A DNA stretch of 49,543 bases. It comes from Clostridiales bacterium. GTDB taxonomy: Bacteria; Bacillota; Clostridia; Saccharofermentanales; Saccharofermentanaceae. The DNA lies in contig JAFZQI010000006.1 of assembly GCA_017620475.1 (NCBI GenBank), positions 1-49,543 on the forward strand. Reading direction: 5' to 3'. Under the pieces are notes generated by a model. The model did no database searches. It was not told where the DNA came from and saw nothing but the letters and a program-made list of their open reading frames with translations. A program made the position numbers and the translations under genes. This document shows, in pieces, positions 45,584 through 49,543 of the stretch (position 1 is its first letter; the number at the start of each line of letters is the position of its first letter).

Positions 45584-46357
45584 TCAATCACTTAACACAT
45601 CTTTATTCTCATTCTCCATGTTTGCGCCGGTAAGCTCTCGAATCTTCTTCTCTCTTTCTCCATGAACACCGACAGCATCTATAAACGACCTGATGATCCT
45701 GTATGGACCGTCCCCTTTATAATCCAGTTGGGGTATAAAAAGAGTACCTACAAAGAAAGGATGCTCTTTTAACTCGAATCCTCGTAGAAATCCGTCATGA
45801 TTCTGTACTGTTGCCGCGATCACATCGCTATCTCGAAAAGCACTGTGATACGCTTCATTAAAGCCAAAATTGCATCGATATTCTCCGATGAATTCGTCTT
45901 CGCCCATTGTACGTCCGAGGATCGTATCGGGATCGGATATCTTCAGTTGCTCCTTCTGCTTCATTAATGAGCAAGCTAATCTTTCGATCACCGCATCTGC
46001 GCATTTCTGGTCATTTTCAACGCTGTCTGCTCCATATAGACCTAACACATTACGTGCAAATTCAATGACCATGTGTTGAAATCCGGCACACGTTCCCAGC
46101 GCAGGCACTCTGTTTTCTCTTGCATATTGAATCGCCGCCAAAACATTCTTAGTATTCTTATATGGGCATCCCGGAGAGAACCAAAAACCGTCAAATTCGC
46201 TTAGGTTCTTCTTAGATATTGCCGGTTCATCGCTTCCGATCCACTGCGTTTTCAGATCAACATTCAGTTCTTTCTGAATATCTTCGATGGATCTCAAGAT
46301 AAGGGTATGTGTTTCTTCCTTAGGATTGTAGTCACCAATAATTGCTATTCTCTTCAC
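45584..46357 (-). CDS. CTP-synthase-like class I glutamine amidotransferase
   Basis: 257 residues. It resembles the glutaminase half of CTP synthase without the synthetase half: IAIIGDYNPKEETH, FDGFWFSPGCPYKN (oxyanion region), the nucleophile Cys in GTCAGFQHMVIEFARNVLG, and the late EHPFFVGTLFIPQLD, where His and a residue in place of the catalytic Glu are less clear. Stand-alone versions have unknown acceptors. It overlaps the TetR stop by 4 bases, so the regulator is its operon mate. Confidence 0.85.
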   Translation of the reverse strand: MKRIAIIGDYNPKEETHTLILRSIEDIQKELNVDLKTQWIGSDEPAISKKNLSEFDGFWFSPGCPYKNTKNVLAAIQYARENRVPALGTCAGFQHMVIEFARNVLGLYGADSVENDQKCADAVIERLACSLMKQKEQLKISDPDTILGRTMGEDEFIGEYRCNFGFNEAYHSAFRDSDVIAATVQNHDGFLRGFELKEHPFFVGTLFIPQLDYKGDGPYRIIRSFIDAVGVHGEREKKIRELTGANMENENKDVLSD

Positions 46358-46908
46358 TTCGCACCTCCACCGATGAGCGTAAGATAATACTCAACGACCT
46401 GTTCAGGCGCGAGTTTTAATCCCGCAGTTATCCACCATTTGACCGTTTCCACAAAGCTTCCGATAATAAACTGCTTCCGGAAATCCTTTGGAATCTTCAT
46501 ATTCCCGTGTCCCAGAACATCGTCAAAAGCATCCTCCAAATATTCACGGAAGAATCTGACAAATGTCTGCTCACTCTCCCCGCCTAATATTGCCGAGATA
46601 TTCTCCTTATGTTCCGAGATGTGATAAAGAACATGCGTCAGTCTTTCCGCTATTACCTTGTGACCGCCGGAGAAATCATGTCCGGCTTCCGGCGCCAGAT
46701 CATGTAAAAAGACGTGTTCGAACATCTCACGGCACATCTCTTCAAGAAGCTGATCCTTCGTCTCAAAGTGAGAATAAAATGTACTTCTTCCGATATTGGC
46801 TTCATCGATGATGTCCTGCACGGTAAGGTCTTCAAACTTTTTCTTCTTCAGAAGTTCCGAGAGGGCATCATAAATGGCATTCCTTGTTTTCTGCTGTCTT
46901 CTGTCCAT
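46354..46908 (-). CDS. TetR-family transcriptional regulator
   Basis: 184 residues from ATG 46906-46908; the frame adds a TTG two codons earlier. The HTH is RNAIYDALSELLKKKKFEDLTVQDIIDEANIGRSTFYSHFETKDQLLEEM. The C-terminal domain (FVRFFREYLEDAF, FIIGSFVETVKWWITAGLKLAPEQVVEYY) is of the DUF-type found in Bacillota. It is divergent from the methyltransferase/EamA pair, with two palindromes between. It probably represses that pair and itself. Confidence 0.92.
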   Translation of the reverse strand: MDRRQQKTRNAIYDALSELLKKKKFEDLTVQDIIDEANIGRSTFYSHFETKDQLLEEMCREMFEHVFLHDLAPEAGHDFSGGHKVIAERLTHVLYHISEHKENISAILGGESEQTFVRFFREYLEDAFDDVLGHGNMKIPKDFRKQFIIGSFVETVKWWITAGLKLAPEQVVEYYLTLIGGGAK

Positions 46909-46951
46909 ATGCAATTACCGTACATTTCCGTTTCTTTTGTTCACTATTGAA

Positions 46952-46967
46952 CAGATTCCGGAATCTG
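46952..46967. promoter_or_regulatory. Perfect 16-bp palindrome, TetR operator candidate 1
   Basis: CAGATTCCGGAATCTG, a full palindrome without spacer, 44 bases from the TetR ATG and 75 from the methyltransferase ATG. Confidence 0.55.
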
Positions 46968-47000
46968 CTCTTCGTTTTACTACCCTTCAATTATATCATG

Positions 47001-47023
47001 ATATCGAACACGATGTTCGATAT
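47001..47023. promoter_or_regulatory. Perfect 10-bp inverted repeat, TetR operator candidate 2
   Basis: ATATCGAACA, spacer CGA, TGTTCGATAT. It lies immediately before the AAAGGAG ribosome site of the methyltransferase and covers its likely transcription start. Confidence 0.75.
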
Positions 47024-47042
47024 TTTTTCAAAGGAGTTTACT

Positions 47043-47627
47043 ATGGAGAAACGCGATTTCAAATTTGATAAAAGAGCCGACAAATACGATGACCACTTCG
47101 AAGGGAAGCTTTCCAAGGTCTTCTACAGGCTGATCTATGACAACATTGAACTGTCACCTTCCGCTGAAGTACTGGATGTCGGATGCGGTACGGGAACGAT
47201 ATTGCGGACCCTTTCAGATCGGGAAAACATTTCAGCCCATGGGATCGATATCGAACCGGAAATGCTGAAGATCGCAAGAAACAAATGTCCTGACGCAGAT
47301 ATCCGGCAGTGCTCATGCGAAAACACACAATATACCGACAATCAGTTTGATGTTCTTACCGCATGTATGGCGTATCATCATTTCCCGGATAAAGAAGTTT
47401 TTGAAAAAGAGGCCCAAAGGATCCTGAAACCTGACGGACTGCTCTATATTGCCGATCCGAACTTTCCGAAACTCATCCGAAAAGTGATCAACTGGCTTGC
47501 GCGAAGATATAACGGCGAGTTTTTCTCAAGCGATGAGATTTCCGAAAGATTCAGCAGATCCGGATTCTCAACCGTTTCCATCCAAAAGCGTAAATACGGT
47601 CAGCTTATCATTTTGAAGAAGACATGA
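47043..47627 (+). CDS. Class I SAM-dependent methyltransferase
   Basis: 194 residues from ATG 47043 with AAAGGAG 7 bases upstream; the frame runs 53 codons further up into the operator region, which is rejected. SAM motif I VLDVGCGTGTIL, motif II acidic GIDIEPEML, motif III FDVLTACMAYHHF, then the post-motif RILKPDGLLYIADP. Substrate unknown. ATGA overlap with the EamA gene. Confidence 0.92.
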   Translation: MEKRDFKFDKRADKYDDHFEGKLSKVFYRLIYDNIELSPSAEVLDVGCGTGTILRTLSDRENISAHGIDIEPEMLKIARNKCPDADIRQCSCENTQYTDNQFDVLTACMAYHHFPDKEVFEKEAQRILKPDGLLYIADPNFPKLIRKVINWLARRYNGEFFSSDEISERFSRSGFSTVSIQKRKYGQLIILKKT

Positions 47628-48505
47628 AAGACAAGAACACCAGACCCGTCATATTCGCCATCTTAGCGGCTATCCTCTATGCGCTGAGCACTCCCGTATC
47701 AAAGGTCCTGATGGCACAGATCCCTCCTTCTTTTCTGGCCGGTCTCCTCTATCTGGGGGCTGGCTTCGGGATGCTTCCCATCAGCCTTGCGAAGAAAAGC
47801 GGCAGTGCTTTTCGAAAGATTGGACAAAAGGATCTGCCATATATCATAGGAATGGTCATTCTGGATATTTCCGCGCCGGTCCTTCTCATGATTGCATTAT
47901 CAAAGTGTTCTGCCGCGAACATCTCACTGATCAACAATTTCGAGATTGTCGCGACTTCTCTGATCGCTTATTTTCTCTTCCGCGAAAAGATATCCGGAAA
48001 GCTGTGTTTCGGTATCACGCTGATCACGGTTTCCAGCCTTCTTTTGTCCTTTGAAGGAACGGAATCACTTTCCTTCAGTCCATACTCAGTATTCGCTTTT
48101 CTGGCCTGCATTTCATGGGGATTCGAGAACAACTGCACCAGAAAGCTTTCCGAATGCGATCCTTCTAAGATAGTAGTAATCAAAGGTATTGGTTCAGGAT
48201 CCGGTGCACTCCTTGTATCACATATACTGCAGGAAGAGATCCATCTATCTTTCTTTGTGATCGGAGCCCTCATTCTCGGTTTTTTCGCTTACGGACTCTC
48301 TGTGTACTTCTATGTATCTGCCCAACGGAGCCTTGGCGCGGCCAAAACCAGTTCCTACTATGCGATTGCGCCATTCACAAGCGCGCTTTTATCCATAGTT
48401 GTTCTTCGAGAATTACAGGGAGTATCGTTTATTGTGGCTTTCGTGGTAATGATAGGTGGTATGGTCCTGGTTACAACAGATTCATATCTACATCCTCAAA
48501 GCTGA
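47624..48505 (+). CDS. EamA/DMT-family transporter
   Basis: 293 residues, ten predicted helices in two EamA repeats (AILAAILYALSTPVSKVLMAQIPPS and SVFAFLACISWGFENNCTRKLSE). Drug/metabolite exporter family; substrate unknown. It is coupled by ATGA overlap to the methyltransferase and under the TetR operators. The last eight codons (DSYLHPQS) are made from the 21-base repeat at 48479-48499, suggesting that the natural C-terminus was changed by recombination. Confidence 0.92.
   Translation: MKDKNTRPVIFAILAAILYALSTPVSKVLMAQIPPSFLAGLLYLGAGFGMLPISLAKKSGSAFRKIGQKDLPYIIGMVILDISAPVLLMIALSKCSAANISLINNFEIVATSLIAYFLFREKISGKLCFGITLITVSSLLLSFEGTESLSFSPYSVFAFLACISWGFENNCTRKLSECDPSKIVVIKGIGSGSGALLVSHILQEEIHLSFFVIGALILGFFAYGLSVYFYVSAQRSLGAAKTSSYYAIAPFTSALLSIVVLRELQGVSFIVAFVVMIGGMVLVTTDSYLHPQS
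48479..48499. repeat. 21-base exact direct repeat, right copy
   Basis: Copy of 44739-44759. Here it encodes the last residues of the EamA transporter. Confidence 0.95.
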
Positions 48506-48532
48506 TGCGAAATTGTTATGGGTATTCCAACC

Positions 48533-48979
48533 TCAATCCAATGATGACTTTTCTTTTCGTTGCCTAATTAGAAGCGTAATTCCAAGCCCAAACACAAATC
48601 CACCCAGCAAAATAAAGAATCCCCAAACGCAATTCCAATATGGAGACGTAGTATCAAACATCTTGTCCAACAGATCCTGCCAGAACTTAAGTCCTGTCGC
48701 GATGGCAAAGAGATCGAACAACAAATAGGATCCTCCGAATATATAGATCCATCTCCACCAATAGTTTTTTCCTCGTTCCCGAATAAAAGTAACAATTCCG
48801 AGAATACATAATGCTGATAGGATCCCCATCAGAAGGAAGTATAGAAGTCCCTTGCTCTTCATAACTCCGAGCCAGAAGTCTGCGTATGATCCTCTGTCAA
48901 TCCAAGCCCATATTCTATGCATATGAAAAATCCCAAAGAATATAAAGAACCAAGGTTCCCACTTGTGAATGATCCGCAT
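48533..48979 (-). CDS. Small four-helix membrane protein
   Basis: 148 residues. Four hydrophobic segments (PWFFIFFGIFHMHRIWAWI, GLLYFLLMGILSALCILGIVTFI, WWRWIYIFGGSYLLFDLFAIATG, CVWGFFILLGGFVFGLGITLLI). Many Trp residues. Family unknown. It converges on the EamA gene with a 27-base gap. AGGAGAAAA precedes the ATG. Confidence 0.6.
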   Translation of the reverse strand: MRIIHKWEPWFFIFFGIFHMHRIWAWIDRGSYADFWLGVMKSKGLLYFLLMGILSALCILGIVTFIRERGKNYWWRWIYIFGGSYLLFDLFAIATGLKFWQDLLDKMFDTTSPYWNCVWGFFILLGGFVFGLGITLLIRQRKEKSSLD

Positions 48980-48997
48980 GTTTTTCTCCTAACAGAT

Positions 48998-49219
48998 TCA
49001 CAAAAAATGCAAGGGTAACGCTATAAGGTTTTCTCTTAAAAACAATTTCCTGTCTGTAAGGCAAATGATCACACCCATTCCGCGTTTCTTTTCAGGCACT
49101 CCGTCCAGCACATCAAATTCCGAAGCCATATTTGCTTGCGGTCTCGTTGTTAATTTGATCTCAATCGGATAAAGAATCCCATTCTCATGGATAATCAGAT
49201 CAATCTCCCCATCACCTGA
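48998..49219 (-). pseudogene. C-terminal remnant of a DUF4143 AAA ATPase
   Basis: A minus-strand frame reading SGDGEIDLIIHENGILYPIEI then KLTTRPQ, VPEKKRGMGVIICL and a TGA at 49000-48998. This is the PD-(D/E)XK-like end of DUF4143 proteins (IDLIxxEN..LYPIEIK). No start: the frame meets a TAG immediately before SGDGE. The rest of the gene is gone. It is not a copy of the local 43.5 kb paralogue, whose sequence there differs. Confidence 0.85.
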
Positions 49220-49220
49220 C

Positions 49221-49245
49221 TAATCCAAAGTACAACTTTAGATTA
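49221..49245. repeat. 11-bp inverted repeat at the pseudogene break
   Basis: TAATCCAAAGT and ACTTTAGATTA with a 3-base spacer, one mismatch. It coincides with the truncation point of the DUF4143 remnant. Confidence 0.6.
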
Positions 49246-49304
49246 GCCAAGATGTGAGTAATTATCAATATGTGCTGAAAGTACTATACAAGCAATTAAT
49301 TTCA

Positions 49305-49325
49305 GACAGGATCCGAACTGCGACC
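49305..49325 (-). other. Degenerate tRNA T-arm-like sequence
   Basis: Minus strand GGTCGCAGTTCGGATCCTGTC resembles the variable loop plus T-arm GCAGG-TTCGAAT-CCTGT with one base lost. No acceptor or CCA follows. It may be a fossil of a tRNA or a chance match. Confidence 0.3.
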
Positions 49326-49385
49326 TTTCATGAACATTGTTTCCGGCTGATCGTTTTAATCTTTCTTTAAGGATTCTGTTTTATC

Positions 49386-49543
49386 ATGGGCTCAATCACA
49401 AAAAAGGATGTGCGAGCCATGAGAAGATTCGAGACGATATTCCGAGCGATGGGAACTGTGAATTCCATATCGATCAGCAGCTGTAATAAAGAAACTCCGG
49501 ACGTTCTTCTTACATCTCTTCGGGAAGCCATGTTCGAGGCGGA
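49386..49543 (+). CDS. apbE: ApbE-like FAD:protein FMN transferase (3' end outside window)
   Basis: 52 codons visible from ATG 49386. RRFETIFRAMGTVNSISI then LREAMFEAD resembles the N-terminus of ApbE proteins (AMGTxxxI, then helix before the DDRLS/Arg region). ApbE covalently attaches FMN to extracellular or membrane flavoproteins. No signal peptide is visible, so a cytosolic or short variant is likely. Only the start is seen, so the family call is tentative. The ribosome site is weak (AAGGA 12 bases upstream). Confidence 0.5.
   Translation, partial: MGSITKKDVRAMRRFETIFRAMGTVNSISISSCNKETPDVLLTSLREAMFEA

Larger units (their letters stand above)
48980..49385. other. Decayed region before the apbE-like gene
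   Basis: 406 bases without an intact gene. It contains the DUF4143 pseudogene end (48998-49219), an inverted repeat right at its break point (49221-49245) and a degenerate tRNA T-arm at 49305-49325. Nothing else is recognised. Confidence 0.6.

Overview
The window looks like chromosomal DNA of an anaerobic, Gram-positive Clostridia-type bacterium (Bacillota). The evidence is the ireB-ruvX-DUF1292 order, an IreB homologue, a Spo0A-type DNA-binding domain, a 7TMR-DISM histidine kinase, a CFI-box C-terminal protein, strong GGAGG ribosome sites and TTGACA/TATAAT promoters. The exact family cannot be fixed from sequence alone. The style resembles gut or rumen Oscillospirales and Saccharofermentans relatives, which is inference.

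Layout. 1-9 kb is almost all minus strand: a partial ArsR regulator and a DUF4004 (YhbD-like) regulator, a zinc-ribbon membrane protein, a 1056-residue surface-anchored protein with a CPBP protease, two DUF1292 proteins, ruvX, ireB, then mtaB. 9-15 kb holds a degenerate HPr, RNase R, secG, a P-type Ca2+-like ATPase and a Val-Asp-Phe tRNA operon. 15-22 kb holds a thioesterase, azlCD, galM, an ABC exporter, a YbaK deacylase and a beta-lactamase-fold lipoprotein. 22-24.1 kb is a plus-strand cluster with a kinase-like/nuclease-like fusion and hpt. 24.2-24.9 kb carries no credible gene but has a strong minus-strand promoter and a perfect terminator about 650 nt apart. This is the best candidate for an undescribed element: a large structured ncRNA.

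25-31 kb is an ABC-2 cluster, a radical SAM protein and dinB with a LexA-like box. 30.7-36 kb has a two-component system, a DUF1858 protein, an MFS transporter and HU. 36-40.6 kb is a minus-strand housekeeping run: Spo0A_C-like protein, membrane protein, 5-formyl-THF cyclo-ligase, ligA, membrane protein, YdbC. It is followed by a metallophosphoesterase.

From about 41.7 kb to the right end the region is accessory. It holds a HEPN-like protein, a CFI-box protein, a DUF4143 ATPase, a GNAT acetyltransferase, a CTP-synthase-like amidotransferase, a TetR regulator divergent from a methyltransferase/EamA pair with clear operators, a small membrane protein, a truncated DUF4143 pseudogene and the start of an ApbE-like gene. 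A 21-bp exact direct repeat, tRNA 3'-end fragments and inverted repeats at gene-decay junctions point to past recombination here. No integrase, transposase or CRISPR array was seen.
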